From Morella rubra (Eukaryota > Streptophyta > Magnoliopsida > Fagales > Myricaceae), in the NCBI GenBank assembly GCA_003952965.2, contig CM025851.1, positions 8,411,647 to 8,475,646 on the forward strand: a DNA stretch of 64,000 nt, given 5' to 3'. This document shows positions 12,401 to 25,841 of the stretch, one piece after another. A program made the translations under genes and the position numbers. The first letter of the stretch is position 1; each line of letters begins with the position of its first letter. The notes under the pieces are model-generated. The model was not told where the DNA came from and did not search any database. It saw only the letters and a program-made list of their open reading frames with translations.

Positions 12401-15400
12401 CTACTTAAACTGTCTCAAGCACTTAATTTTTCGCAGGATACTTCCTCCTTGGGTGTTGTCATAGTAAGACATTGTGGATACACTGCAACTATAAAGGTTG
12501 TTGGAAATGTGAAGAAGACAAAGTTTGAGACTCAAGAAATTGAAATTGATGATCAACCAGATGGAGGAGCTAATGCTCTTAACATTAACAGGTTTGAACT
12601 GAGATCCACTGGCATAATTAATCAACAGGTTTTGATTTTGAATTATCTGTAGCCCATTCTAGGCAATACCGTGGGAAGGTTTGACTGTATCCTGGGCCTT
12701 TATTTCAAGAAGGATAAAAAGATGACCAAACTTGTTAAAGTTACAGCTCATTGTAAGTGAAAGAATGGCTGTACAAAAAAAAATGTCAGAGATTCATAGT
12801 CTTTTAGCAAAATAATGGCAGTACCGTTTCATGTAACATGATGCTGTGGCTATGATTGGGGGCGTGAGAGCTCTAAAGGGTTTATGAGCATTATTACTGG
12901 GTTCATAAGTCATATCCTAGTTTTCACAAAGAAATCCGGTCAGCAGTAATTGATTGCTCATCCACTTCTCTGACTGAATGTTCGAATCTTCAGAAGAGTT
13001 AGGTTTTTCCTCTTGACAATATGGAAAGTACACAAAATTAGGTGTTTTCTTCTATCATAAATATGCGTGTAGGGATGAAGATTATTGGACCTGATACAAT
13101 TTACAGCGGACTTCCTTCAGTTCCCTGACACTGTTGTCTACTTTTTAGATTTGCACAGCATAGTAGCTAATACTAAAACAGATGTATGTGAAACTTGTTA
13201 GCTTGTTATTGATTCAGTGGAAAGGAAAGGATCAATAACTATTTTCTAAGTTAAGTTGGCAGTTTAAGATAGTGTTTTCAAATCCTTGCTGTTGCTTCAT
13301 GCATATTAAGTTAGGGAATGATTCAGTACAAAATTCTTTTCTACAGCTTGAGGTTTCTGCTTCATAACTTTAGTGCTCAATCATTCGGAGGAAGTTGCCC
13401 ACCTCAGTCTAACTTGGATGGTTTAGAAACGTCGAGATGTCTTGTAAGAAGAGTAATTAAGGAGAGCCTGAAAAAGTTAAAGGAGAAGCCAATTGATTCT
13501 AAGAGGACTATCAGATGGGAACTAGGTTCTTGTTGGGTGCAGCATCTTCAAAAGCAGGAAAATCCAACAGAAAAGAACTCTAAAGAATCTGATGATGCTA
13601 AGGAGGCTGAACGTGCTGTCAAAGGTCTTGGAAGGCAATTTAAATTTTTGAAGAGAAGGGAAAAGAAAGAGGATAGTGTAAGTAACAAATGTAATAGGGA
13701 AGAAAACCATTCTAGACCTGGTGAGCTGCATGTGGAAACTGATTCGGAAGAGCTATGCAATGGGGATCTTAGCAACACAGCAGAACTGGAGAAACTAATT
13801 TCTGAAGATGCCTTCTTGCGCCTTAAAGAATCTGGAACTGGTCTTCATTTAAAGGTCTGTTGGTTCAATTTCTAATCTGTTTCTGCTATTTGGGAATGTC
13901 TGACAAACTATACTTTTTTCTTTCCTTCTACAGTTCTACTTGTCGTTGGAACTTCCACTTTTATTCCCCCCCCCTTCTTTTTTGTTGTTGTTGTTGTTGT
14001 TGTTAATGTGGCAACAGTGTTGTTTCTGGAATTTGTTGGACTAATTGATTCAATTTGCTTCTTCTAACAGTCAATAGATGAGCTTAGCAAGCTGGCACAT
14101 CAATATTATGACGAAGTTGCATTACCAAAACTGGTAATATTCTTTTTATACTGTGAGTTCTTCTGCGTATGTAAACTTTCAAAGTTCATGTGCAGGGTTT
14201 ATGAACTGAATGTCTTACTTTGTTAGGTAACAGACTTCGGATCACTTGAACTTTCTCCAGTTGATGGCCGTACACTAACTGACTTCATGCATTTAAGGGG
14301 ACTACAGATGAGGTCTCTTGGTCAAGTGGTGAGAAAATAGTTCTTCTGTTTCTTTCTCTTTACCTGCCTCCTCTTAACAGCATTTAGGTGAAGTCCCACT
14401 GGTTTTGGTCCATGATCCTGGAGTATTTTGTAACTTGTGAACGTACAATTATTTCATTGGTCCTAACCACATTGCTCAAATCAGGTTGAACTTGCGGAGA
14501 AACTTCCGCATATACAATCCCTTTGTATCCATGAGATGGTTACTCGAGCTTTCAAGCATGTACTTAAAGCAGTTGTTGCCTCTGTTGAGGATGTCAAGGA
14601 CTTTCCTGCAGCAGTAGCCTCATCCCTAAATTTTTTACTTGGATGCTACGAGATGGAAGATGACCAAGAGTTGAATGACAACCATCTTCTTAGATGTGAT
14701 TGGTTACGGACATTTCTAGCCAGAAGATTTGGTTGGATGCTAAATGATGAGTTTCGCCATGTTAGAAAGTTAGCGATCGTCCGAGGGCTTTGCCATAAGG
14801 TAGTTAGTGCTCTTGAATGCTCCTGCTACTGATTTTTGTTGCAGGCACAATCGTGTTTATGCTCTGCTCTGTATTTGTTCCCCAGGTTGGATTGGAGTTG
14901 ATTTCAAGAGATTATGACATGGAATCCCCTTACCCATTCAGGAAGGATGATATCATCAGCATGGTTCCTATGTGTAAGGTGGGACTCTCTCTCTCTCCCT
15001 CCCTCCCTAATTCTCTTGCTGATTCAATGCTTACCATCTCTTTGAGAAAGTTACCATCTCTTTGATTATTCTGTTTTTCATGCGATGCTTATCATCTAGT
15101 TTGGTCAGCTAAATTGGCTTTCAACATATCTTGGATTTTTTGAATTGTGCAACAGCATGTAGGATGCTCTTCAGCTGATGGACGGAATCTATTGGAGTCA
15201 TCAAAGGTTGCTCTTGATAAAGGAAAGTTAGAGGATGCTGTTAATTATGGAACAAAGGTACTCTCCCGCTCCCCCATTCAATTCATGTATAGAAGCTCGT
15301 TACATCTTTTCCTAGATATAAAACAGTAATTGATCTCACAGTATGTATTACTTGCATCTGAAGGCACTGGCAAAGATGATAGCTGTATGTGGTCCCTACC

Positions 15401-18400
15401 ATCGAAATACTGCTAGTGCTTACAGTCTTCTGGCAGTAGTTCTTTACCACACTGGAGATTTTAATCAGGTAACAATATTGTCACTTTATTTTTGAGCTTT
15501 ACTTGTGGCAGACGGACAAGATTTTCCATATTATATTCTTTGAGTGGAGTACTGATTTTCATCTTTTAAATGAAAGAATCCGATGGTGTTCAAGTCTAAT
15601 AAAATGCACGAATCTCAAATTTCATATATAGCTGAGGTGGGAGTGCAATATCTGTACAAATAAGTCAAACTAAATATGCTTTAGACAGCTATAAAGTTCT
15701 GTATTGGGTATTCACATGTTCACATACCCATTGTGCTTAAGCTTTATGGTTTGAACGATTTACAATCTCTCCCAGCGTCTATGCTGCTGCTCAAAACATT
15801 GTGTTTGATATTGCTGCCAAGTGGTCTTCTGGGTGCTGTGTCTAAGTTTGTTTGTCACCATGTAAGAGTGCTCTGATTTGTTATTCTCTTAATTTGAATT
15901 ATTTTCCATTGCCTAGGCAACTATATATCAGCAGAAGGCTTTGGATATCAATGAGAGAGAACTGGGGCTTGACCATCCAGATACAATGAAAAGCTACGGG
16001 GATCTTTCTGTTTTCTACTACCGACTTCAACACATTGAACTGGCTTTGAAGTAAGTCAGAGATAGCCTGTTTGTGAACTTGTGCATTTTGGCAAAATGAT
16101 CATTTTTGCACTCTTCGTTCTAGATTACTTATGCCTTATTGTGTGCACTCTTCATTCTTGATTAAACCCCATTGTTGTAATTGGCAGGTATGTAAACCGT
16201 GCTCTATTCCTTCTTCATTATACATGTGGACTGTCCCACCCGAACACAGCTGCAACGTATATAAATATTGCTATGATGGAAGAGGGCATGGGTAATGTCA
16301 ATGTTGCTCTCAGATACCTGCATGAAGCTTTAAAATGCAACCAAAGATTATTAGGAGCAGATCATATTCAGGTTTCTATCTCTCTTCTCTCTCTCTCTCT
16401 CATACATCAGTATATTGATAGCTATTTCTCATAAGCTAAATGTTTTATTTTACCCCACAGACAGCTGCAAGCTATCATGCCATAGCCATAGCTCTTTCAT
16501 TAATGGAAGCGTACTCCCTGAGTGTACAACATGAGCAAACTACTCTTAAAATACTTCAAGACAAACTTGGACCAGAAGATCTTCGTACTCAGGTTACTTG
16601 GTTTACCATTGTCTGTGCTTATTGATTGTACTATGAGGCAGTATTTACTACCTAGGTGTTTCTATTGCAATCTGTTGAAGAAGATAATTTTGGTATATCC
16701 AACAGATTGGCCAAAGTAATGTTTTCAGCCATTTCACTGTCACAGGGAGACGTTTAAATTTCCATGGTTTACCTAATAAGGTGTTGTATTTGGTAATGCA
16801 GGATGCTGCTGCATGGCTTGAATACTTTGAATCAAAGGCTCTGGAGCAGCAAGAAGCCGCAAGAAATGGGACTCCAAAGCCAGACACATCCATTTCAAGC
16901 AAAGGTCACCTGAGGTATTGATGGTATTCCCTTATTACTTGGTTCCAAATTGAATTACTATATTTCTGGGCACCAAAACCTTGACCACTTCTTGCAGTGT
17001 GTCGGATCTTCTTGACTACATAAGTCCTGATCAAGATTCAAGAGGCAGTGATGCACAGAAGAAACAGCGGCGTGCAAAGGTAGGCAGATATTTCTTGCTT
17101 TATTGGGATTTAAGAACAAAATGTTGGTACTAATGGTCTTTGACGACCCTTGTAACCTCCTTGCCCACTATGGCCACCTACTTTTTTTTGGCCACCTACT
17201 TATCATACAGATAATGACACTACTAAGCTGTCTAAGCTAAGGGTTGGGTTAGGTGAGGTTTCTCCGCATTGCTTGTACACACAAATAGTATAATTCAAAT
17301 CCTATACTGTAGACTCCACTCCTGCTTTCTTGGGAACATGAAGGAAATGAAACATATTTCCTCCTGATTTTTGTTTGAATGTAGCTCTGTGTTGCTCTTG
17401 TAGCAGTTTTTGCAAATATTGAAGTTATCAAGCCAAGTGTAGCTGACTTTTTGGTTTTCTTAAAATACCTATGCGAAGAGTATAAAAGAAAATTCTTCTA
17501 ATAAAATTGACATTAACACAGTCAAGATCCATGCTCCCATGACAATCGTTTATGTGGGGATCACATGTCTTTCATATGAAATTTACACTACTGTTACCAA
17601 TGCATCTGAGGCAAATTGGATTTTTTTTTTTTCCCTTGAGAAACTGATTTTTTGAGTTAAAGGGCAATCTTTAATCAGATTGATGTCTTTAGGAGTTCGT
17701 TAAAATCTCCCTTAACCGAAATCTTGTTTAACTTGCATTTCTTGATTTTACCTATAATTCCTCAGGTTTTGCAGTTAAGTGGTAAAAACCGTCAAGCACC
17801 AGATAGTTTAAGAGCAGATGATGACATGATCTATGATGGCTCAGAAAACACTACAGGCACAACAGATGGAAACACAGAAGGAAAGGCTGGAAAAGTAAAA
17901 CCCAAGGAAGCTGAAGAAAATGATGATATGACTAGATATACAGTGAAAATTGCAATCGAAGATGTTCAAGAATCTACTTCAGATGAAGGGTGGCAAGAAG
18001 CTAATTCAAAAGCCCGATCTGCGAAAACTACAGGTCGGAAGTTTGGCTGGAGGCGACCAGTTCCTGAAAGGCTAAATGTTAATGCTGCTGAATGTTCAAA
18101 TATTAAGGAAGGCATCTACAGGCGGGAGCTCGTTTCATGGGTGCAAAACGCAACTCCAAAGACCATATCAACTGAGTTGCCTCCACTGAAGCAGCCAAAG
18201 GCTACTAGCTTGAGTTTTGGGGAGGGTTTAATTAATCTGAAGGCAAAAGCTTCTGTTTCGAAGGTTTCCTCCATTTCAGGATCTCTGACCTCTTTAGCTT
18301 CAAAATCTCTTTCTTACAAAGAAGTAGCTCTGGCACCACCAGGTACTATTCGAAAACCAATACTTGAGAAAGTGGAGGGATTAAATGAGGAGGAAACTGA

Positions 18401-19418
18401 AATCCAGATGTCTAACATTCCACATGAGACATCAAAAGATGAAGAAAATAGCAATAGCTTTGCTGTTGAAGCAACCTCAAAAGAAGTGGAAATAGAAGGA
18501 ACTCATGAAGAAAGTACTCAAATGGAACATAATTCCCCAAAACCTGAGGAGGTTTCATGTTCCTCTGATCAGGTAAAGCTGATAGAAACAAATGGGAGTA
18601 AGCTTTCCGCCGCAGCTGAACCATTTAATCCAGGATCACTCTCCATTCATCACCAGTTAAACTCAGGTTCTCTCACTAGTGTTTATGATGTAAACATCAG
18701 TCAGGGCATGCTTGCAGAACCTGTTCTAACTCCAGTTGCTGCTAGGATCCCTTGTGGCCCTAGATCACCTCTGTACCATAGAACCAATTTTTCTTTCCGC
18801 ATGAAACATGGCTTTATAAAATATCATAACCCTAGCAAGGAAAGAAGTGGATTTGGGGCTCCAAGAATCATGAATCCACATGCACCAGAGTTTGTACCTG
18901 GGAGAGCCTGGCAAACAACTGGTGAGGCAAATACAACTGTCCTAAACGAGTCAAATTCTGTGTTGGAAACAAATAGAGCAGAAGAAAAGCAGCTGGATGA
19001 TAAATCCAATAAGGAAGTTAAAGATGGTACTTTGAAGAAAAGCTTCTCTGAGTCTGAGAAGTCAGAGCTTGCAAGGCAGATACTGCTTAGCTTCATCGTA
19101 AAGTCAGTCCAGCACAATATGGATCCTGTGGGTGAGCCTGTAGCTTGTGCGAGGAATTTGGAATGCTCAGAAAATTCTTCAGATGCTATAGCAAATGACA
19201 GGGCAATTATAAAAATTCTTTACCGAAGTCAGGGAAAGGAAGTGGTTTCTCAATCCAGCGATGATGAACGGCCAAAAAGTGTAGATGTAAATAAGAAGAA
19301 AAACGGGGATGGTGAAGGCTTTATAGTTGTCACAAAGAGGAGAAGAAACAGGCAGCAGTTTACAAATGACGTAAGTGGGTTGTACAACCAGCAATCTATT
19401 TGTGCTTCTGTTCGTTAA
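6445..19418 (+). CDS. REC3: CLU/REC-family protein (REDUCED CHLOROPLAST COVERAGE type, TSS-like)
   Basis: A 23-exon gene for about 1,710 residues. Exons: 6445-6514, 6627-6688, 6790-6882, 7031-7103, 9466-9786, 10071-10135, 10782-10913, 11607-11648, 11751-12284, 12437-12591, 13347-13854, 14071-14133, 14227-14328, 14485-14799, 14886-14978, 15156-15257, 15364-15468, 15917-16050, 16188-16371, 16461-16592, 16802-16914, 16998-17079, 17766-19418. All junctions keep frame. The protein starts [14 protein letters not shown] with a Lys-rich stretch, then a CLU N-terminal region ([15 protein letters not shown]), a CLU core around residues 290-460 ([19 protein letters not shown]), a region near 685-845 ([17 protein letters not shown]), TPRs at about 910-1095 ([19 protein letters not shown]) and a charged tail ending [12 protein letters not shown]. 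Arabidopsis relatives control chloroplast compartment size (REC) or meristem genetics (TSS). REC3 is my best guess, helped by a nearby V-PPase; REC2/TSS is the alternative. Exons 3 and 4 recur downstream in a tandem duplication; I use the first copies. Confidence 0.9.
6767..8883 (+). repeat. 1.06-kb tandem duplication inside the REC gene
   Basis: Copy 1 is 6767-7828 and copy 2 is 7829-8883. The copies are almost identical over introns and exons; I saw only a few indels (one base in exon 3, about 8-10 bases near 7,695/8,756, three bases near 7,760/8,810, and poly-T length). Each contains REC exons 3 and 4. In copy 2, exon 3 (about 7852-7943) has lost one A (GACAAGATAC becomes GACAGATAC), which shifts the frame; exon 4 (8092-8164) is unchanged. 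A normal protein therefore needs copy-1 exon 3 and one exon 4. Either a very recent duplication or an assembly artefact. Confidence 0.93.
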
Positions 19419-19620
19419 ACAGTGAGGGAGAGCTGAAATCAGGTCACTGGAAGGCACTTTGTATCCATCTTAAAAGAGTCACTTGGGCGTTGCCTGTTTA
19501 GTTTTGAGTTTGGTCCAGTCAATCTCTTTGGATCACTTCTAAAGGTGCACGTTACTGAAATTGAAATTTTGATCATAGTCAATTTCGTTCTATTGGTTAT
19601 AAGCTCACTTGGGACTTTCT

Positions 19621-19673
19621 AATAAACCCTTGTAGAAATTTCTCTCCTTTAGAGAATTTCTTTGATTAATAAA
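19621..19673 (+). terminator. Polyadenylation signals of the REC gene
   Basis: AATAAA occurs at 19621-19626 and again at 19668-19673, about 200-255 bases after the stop codon. Both lie in a T-rich 3' context, as expected for a plant poly(A) region. Confidence 0.5.
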
Positions 19674-20333
19674 AAGCAAATTGGCTGATACCTTGATATC
19701 CTTCTATTTGCATGATCTCTCTCTCTGACTTAATCTCTTTTAAAGTGGAATTTTAACCTACATACTCTCTATATGCTCTGTTCTCTGATGAAATCTTTTG
19801 GTGGTTGTTTCTGATATTTGACAACCTTAGTGATAATTTGTACGCCTGTTGTTACAACCCTTATGTTCTGCTCGCGAAGTACTTTTCTGCATCTGTTGAA
19901 AAAAAGGAAAAGCTGTCTTTGGACCACACAGAGATGCTTTTATGATTTTTGTGCTACATTAGAACACCGCCTTAAGGTCGCAAGCTTGCTGGACGAGGGT
20001 GAAATGTAAACCCACTCGTAATACTCACCTGGGAAATTTGTGGTTGATTATGATTTGCAATCTAGAGATTGGGAGCTCAGAGAGAGAGTGAGGAACAGGG
20101 AAGAAGGAAGAAAGGGAGATCCTGCAATTCTGATGCACATGCTGCTTTAATGTAGCTTGATCACAGGGCAGAGAATTGTCACTTCGAAATTGTATAAGAG
20201 ATGCGTCCAGTCTGTATGTTTATGCGCTCTAAATTTCTTTGGAAATGTTTCTCTGTTTCTTTAACCAACTGCTTAACAAATTAAGCACATTCCATTCTGT
20301 ATATCTTGCTGAAGTAAGCATAGAAGGCTCCAA
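19674..20333. other. Intergenic DNA, no gene seen
   Basis: Sequence downstream of the REC gene. It may hold the end of a longer 3' UTR. No protein family or RNA gene recognised. Confidence 0.5.
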
Positions 20334-20530
20334 CCCTAAAGGGTTGGCCCGGATGGTCAAGACTTGGGGCCTAGGGATTTGCTCCACCTGAGCTCTTAGG
20401 TTCAAAAAATTTCTTGGGACCAACCCTTGGCAAAACTAGATTGATTTGGCCTATGTGGCTTGGGAGGGCTGCACCGGTCCGGGATTTGTCGACGTTAAGT
20501 GAGCCCACTACAGTAGGCCTATCGAGTTAG
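20334..20530 (+). mobile_element. tRNA-derived SINE (decayed)
   Basis: About 200 bp with a Pol III-like internal promoter: an A-box-like GGATGGTCAAG near 20,351 and a B-box-like GGTTCAAAAAAT near 20,399, in a GGGTTGGCCC context. This is the layout of plant tRNA-derived SINEs. The B box departs from GGTTCGANNCC, so the copy is old. The ends are approximate, and no target duplication was found. Confidence 0.5.
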
Positions 20531-22089
20531 GTTTCTACATGTCTTGGCAACTTTAAAGCTTGTTGAGAAACCATTTGTCAACATATTTGAGCGATTCATA
20601 CTTCCACGTAACTGGGCATATTTTTTTTATGTTTTTCACCCATAAGGTGAGCAAGTCCAACGGAAGAAAGAGAGGTTGGGGAGTGGAAGTTATTTCTCCA
20701 GTAGGAGGGACCCCTTTCTGCTTCCTTTCCTTTTTGTGGCCTTAAAGATGACCACTAATTTTATATAATTATGCAAAGAAAAAGGAAACATATGGGTCAA
20801 TAGTTTACTGTTAACATCAGAAGTTAGGCTACAGGAATATCTCTAACCAAACTTGCCTATTGTATATTGATAGTGCCCTCCAAGTAAGAGTAAGCACACT
20901 ACTGCCCTTTTGACCTGATGGTGCTTTCCTCCTCCTAAACAAAGAGATTTGGTATTTGACCTACCATGGAGAAAAGTTTTACTGGAATTTGTATCAATAA
21001 ACTGTAATTGTACTTTTATTGATTTACCAAACCCACCCCACCACCCCCCCGCGGCCTCGGGGGCCAAAGAACAAAATGAATGAGCACAAGTATGCGACTA
21101 GGAAGTGACAAAAAACCAGTAACCATGCAAGCTGAAAAGACATTCCAAACTTGCCAAAAAAGAATTGGTACTTCGCATGTGTTCAAGCCTATTTGTTCTT
21201 CGGATTTCGGACGGGACATCTGTAGCTAAAGTACAACAAACCAAATTCTTCTAGCAGAGAAAAAAGAAGAAGAAAATTTGATGCCAAAATGAATTCCTAG
21301 TTTCCAACCTACTGCAAGCTGAAGAGTCTTAAGAGACATTCCAAACTCACCTAAAAAAGCCGTCACTTCGCCTTGAAGCTTTTCCCTATACCTCCAGTAA
21401 GCAACAGCTTCCATTATCATAACCCATCATAAGCATCATCAGTACTTCCTTTCTTTGACCCTTGTACCTTTTGAAGGCTTGGCTTTTGAAGATGGTAGCT
21501 TTTGGTGGGTAGTTGACATTGCTGTGAAATATTGATCCATCTATCCTCAGTCAAAAAATATATAGTCCTTCAGTACTCCTTGTAAGACTTCTCTTGAATT
21601 CAATTAAAAATAAAAGAAAAATAACACAACCTAGATTCAAGGGCGCAGCATGTGCATGAGAGATTCAGTTAACATGAGTGTAAAAGCCGAACTGTATGAA
21701 AGCATGCATGTTCATGTGACTTGCTTGCAGCTGGCTAGATCAGAGTGCTTAGCAATTGTGTCCTTTGCAAATGTAGAAGAGAATCCAGGAGCTGACCAGT
21801 AACTGGAGCACTAGAGCACTATAGACCCATACAAACACCAACCAAGTTTGGTTTAGGGGAATGCATTGCAGAGGACAAGTGATAGCAAATTTGTTTTAGT
21901 TCATTCACACGAACAAACCCAGAATTTTTATTCAGAGTATGGATTTATTGGAGTTGAAACAAGATATTGGATAACTCCTTTCTGTAGATCATTAGGGAAA
22001 GAATGTCAAAATGTTCATATCTGTTTATCTGATCTTTGGGAGAGAAGGGAAGGATGATTTGAAAAACGGGTGCTGGGCACTCTAGTTTT
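20531..22089. other. Intergenic DNA with a small unidentified ORF
   Basis: No gene recognised. Two imperfect direct copies of a sequence of about 50 bases (GCAAGCTGAA then GACATTCCAAAC) lie at about 21,127 and 21,312. On the minus strand, 21,439-21,519 encodes a 26-residue basic peptide starting MSTTHQKLPSSK and ending RVKERKY. I cannot assign it, and it may be chance. Confidence 0.4.
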
Positions 22090-22330
22090 GTTTTTTTTGG
22101 GTAGCGAGGAGAAAAACTCTGTGCGGTAAGCCATCGGAGTGAGCCTTCTTTATACACAGGTAAACCTCAGAGAACTAGCGCAGACCTGTCCACACCACTG
22201 GGACTCTCACTTGAGTTGTTTACTATATTCAACTAGTTAAAAATAGAACCTGTGACATATACACCTACCACATAGGCACAAATTTGCCATTACTACTGGG
22301 GTAGGCCGCGATGGTTGGCATCCCAGCTTC
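22090..22330 (-). mobile_element. Putative old tRNA-type SINE
   Basis: Read on the minus strand, this stretch has an A-box-like TATGTGGTAGG, then CAGGTTCTATTT resembling a B box, and ends in CTACCC followed by an A-rich tail (the T run at about 22,090-22,098 on the plus strand). That is the order expected for a plant SINE. Both boxes are imperfect and no target duplication is visible, so this is tentative. Confidence 0.4.
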
Positions 22331-24007
22331 CCTCAGGAGAACAAAACAACAAAACATATCAGGTAAAAAAAGAAGAAGTAAAAGAGACATTATTTACTTA
22401 AATTATCAACTTATTACTTTCCTGGTTCAATGGCTCTTGCCAAGGGGAAAAAAGAATCTTTGCCAAAAGAAGCAAAGACGTCACATCTTAGTGGGTTACA
22501 ACCGCTAAAAGGGAAAATGAATAGAAGTTGAAATTAGAGCATGTGATGATTGTTAGCATATTTTTCACCATATTAGATTGAGATTTCAGATGCCCTATTT
22601 TTTTCTCTTATTTACGCAATAGATAGTCAAGTGGTCCCAAAATCATGTGGCCAATGATGCCATTCCCATCTTATAGTACAACTTATATTCCTTTTTGATC
22701 ATATTAGTACTACTATATGAATCTAAAAAGGTGCTACATTTCACTCATAGTAAGAGCAAAGATCTAAGTAGAGAAGGATTCTACCTTGGTGTGGCACAAT
22801 ATGTACATCTTAACCAAATGACCCAACCCCCCCCCAAAAAAAAAGGCACCTACATCATCACAGTATCAAGTAAAAATAACACAAGAGATTTGGCCCACTA
22901 TGATTTCCATATTTAAAAACAAAGCACCAAGAAAAAAATTGTTGAATGTTGAAACTATTATGATGAAGATTGATGATGATTTATAATGGAAATGCAAGGG
23001 ATCCAATTCGAATCCAATACATATGGATGGTTGTTGCCTGCACAAAGAGGCTCTGAGGTGCCAAATTTTCGCCATCATTATAAATAGTCCTTCACATGCA
23101 ACTCATAGAAGTACGATAGGTCGTATTTAGAATTTTTAGCTGTTGCCTTATCCTTAAAGGTCAATCCTTCTTTCTTCACAAAGTCCACCAATATCCAGAC
23201 ACCCATGACTTTGGTACTAAAACAACGGACACCAAACACTTGTCCCCCAAGCAAAAAGTCATCCACTACTAGAGAACATAAGACCCAGGCTCATTACTTC
23301 CAATGATCATTGTGCCACATTTCACAGCTACTTTTAACTTAGTGGGTTGTTTGTTGGGATTGAAACTATTAAATTAAAGTTTCTTAAGTTAGTTAAAACC
23401 CCACTCAAACATTTCTTTGGAACATAGTCTGTTTTGCAATCATGCTGTCCTCCATAGATGGCTCCTATGATTGAGTGTTCCCTCGGCATCTTCCATGTTT
23501 TCAAGGAATCCAAACATATGACATCTTATAAGTGACTTTTGGACTATGGAAAAAAGGAGAAAAACTATGTAATTTGTTTGTGTTTCTGAATATCAGAAAA
23601 GTACCCATGGTGGGAATATGGTAGTTAATCACATGGCCATGATATAGGCACGTGGTCGGTGCTCCATATTATTATAGGTTGACCCTTTTAAAAGCGTGGT
23701 GGGGGAATCCTACATTGGGAATTTTAGGCGAAAACAAGACAGGTTATTCTCATTTGCTACATCACACATTCGGGTCGCCAAATTAGTAAAAGCATATAAT
23801 CATTCCTTCTCACATGATGAAAATTGAGAAATATCCTGCGTTTTAATTAATAGAAAATTTGATAGTTTTCAACTTATTAATGTTGTTGTACTTTTCTGAA
23901 GGGTAGTTCCACTTCTTTTGTTCGTTTCACTTGAGTTAAAAGTAAGTAGGATAGTTTTAGAGACAAATAATTGATTGTTGCGTTGAATTCAGAAAAAGGG
24001 CAGCACT
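22331..24007. other. Intergenic DNA, no gene seen
   Basis: About 1.7 kb without a recognisable gene. A run of C followed by A lies near 22,825-22,845. Nothing else stands out. Confidence 0.5.
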
Positions 24008-24023
24008 ATGATCTCTATTCTTT

Positions 24024-24243
24024 GTTTTTTTCGGTGACAAGAAGAAATTTAGTCCAGCAGGTTTATCTAAATAGAACCCACTTAACGGGCAAATAAACTT
24101 CAATTTAATGCAGTCCTCTAAATCACATAGGATAAGTCCGACTTTACTACAAAGTGATAAGAAAAAAATTATTTACACCAGGATTCAAACTTGAGATCTT
24201 CCACACCCTTACGTCTCACCACTCAAGCCAATCCTTCAAATTT
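24024..24243 (-). mobile_element. tRNA-derived SINE with target-site duplication
   Basis: A 220-bp minus-strand SINE. Its internal Pol III promoter is clear: A box TGGCTTGAGTGG (complement near 24,220-24,232) and B box AGTTTGAATCC (complement at 24,181-24,191). The 3' end is an A-rich tail (T run at 24,021-24,031 on the plus strand). It is flanked by an imperfect target duplication of about 15 bp, ATGATCTCTATTCTT before about 24,023 and ATGATCTCCGTTCTT from 24,244. The mismatches suggest some age. Confidence 0.75.
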
Positions 24244-24259
24244 ATGATCTCCGTTCTTG

Positions 24260-25740
24260 AGGGTTATAAGCACCGATAATTGTTTTGGACCAGAGTGGAA
24301 TTGAGTTCAAGAGATCCCTACCAACATCAGGTTCATTTGATAGGTTCCCAATAAGATTTCAGCACATCAATGTTTATCCATTTATGCTTAGCAAAAGGGT
24401 AATTTCTTTCATCCAAAGTTTTTTCTTAGCTTTGGATGAAATAAATTACCCTCTAAAGTTGAAAGTTCAGAAGGGACAAAAACCGAGAGAAGCAGCAAAG
24501 AAAAGTAGCTGAAAATAGAAGGAAGAGTCCTATGAAAGCAAGGAACAGCAAATGTCAAAACGTTCACAAAGACCAACCCATCCCACCAAAGCAATGAAAA
24601 GGAACGAAGAGTCAAGCAAAGAAACTACAACGAACCAAGCCAAAATGGACCTGAAATAAAGAGGAAGGAGCCTTTTTGTCCAAAGTGTCAAAGTGCAATC
24701 CCTCACGCAAACACAGGGAAAAAGCAGAGAAAGAGAGGAAAAGGAGAACGAAAATTTTTCCCATTCCACTAGGTCCACCACAGTGGCACACAAATAAAAC
24801 GACTGCAAAACGAAAGAAAGAAAGAGAGAATGGAAGGCAGCGATGGATATAGAGAGAGAGAGAGAGTCTGACCCAGCAGACTCTGTTTCTGTGTAGTCTT
24901 TCACCTCGTTTCTTTTTTCAATGCCCCGCTGACCCCGCGTGACTCATCATTCAATGCCAGCTCATTCTTCATTCATTGTCCATTTCTTTCAAATTCGAAC
25001 TTCTGCATCATTTCGACTACTTCCACTCTCCGTCTCCTTCCTTACGTGGAGGCAAGCATATATATATATTTTGTTCTTTTGCAATTATGTGTGTCGATTT
25101 GCTTAACTATTCAGCCGAGTGGAATTGCAATTATTAAAGCAAGGACTTAATTAATACGCACATAATGAGACCCTTGAGCTTTCTAGTAGGGTTTATCCTG
25201 ATATATATAGAGACCTGATTTGTTATGGAGTCAATGAAATGGGCTCAAGATCATGATTTGAGACAACGAAAAAACCCTTCTAATTGACTTGCGTGACATA
25301 CCACGTGTTGAAATAAATATCTGAGGCCACTCGGGCATTGCCTTGCGCTTTCTAAGAAACTAAACAAAGGAAGAAAATGCGGGTTTTAACGCTCACTCTT
25401 CTGGCGAAGAGGAATGGGAATGCAAATAGCAACTCCTCAGAAAAAAAAGATGAGAGTGGAAGAAGTAATCGATACGTTCACAAATGTTACATGCTTCTCG
25501 TCTGAGCTCCTGATCTCCCCGTATGTCTCAGTCTGACATTTCCACCGCAAAAAGCACTCCAAAAGGTCGAAGGCATTAAAAATTATTATAAGGAAAGCAG
25601 CACATAAAAGTAAAAGAAACAAAATATCACGAGAAAAGCACACTTTTTTACATTCTGTGAAATAATAAATTTTAAAACTTCATTTTTCTAAACATTTTTT
25701 TATATATGAACCCCACCTTCTCTCTTTCTCCCTCGGCAGG
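24260..25740. other. Intergenic DNA and VQ gene upstream region
   Basis: No gene recognised. A 124-codon minus-strand frame at 24,530-24,904 is Ser/Leu/Phe-rich, overlaps a (CT)n tract and looks like chance. The last few hundred bases are presumably the promoter of the VQ gene. Confidence 0.5.
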
Positions 25741-25748
25741 ATATAAAA
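25741..25748 (+). promoter_or_regulatory. TATA box of the VQ gene
   Basis: ATATAAAA lies 94 bases before the ATG, followed by a CT-rich leader (about 25,796-25,840). A start of transcription about 30 bases downstream would give a leader of around 65 bases. Confidence 0.6.
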
Positions 25749-25841
25749 CCTCACGTTTCCGCCCTCCTTCCCGCTTTCTTTCCCACTCCTTGCGCGCTCT
25801 CTCTCTCTCTCTCTGTCTATATCTCTCTCTCTCTTTCTCTC

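Noticed and set aside
20334-24243. tRNA genes
   Set aside because: The A-box and B-box motifs belong to SINEs with tails; no cloverleaf can be closed.
24530-24904. A 124-codon minus-strand frame
   Set aside because: Ser/Leu/Phe-rich, overlaps a CT repeat, and has no recognisable family.
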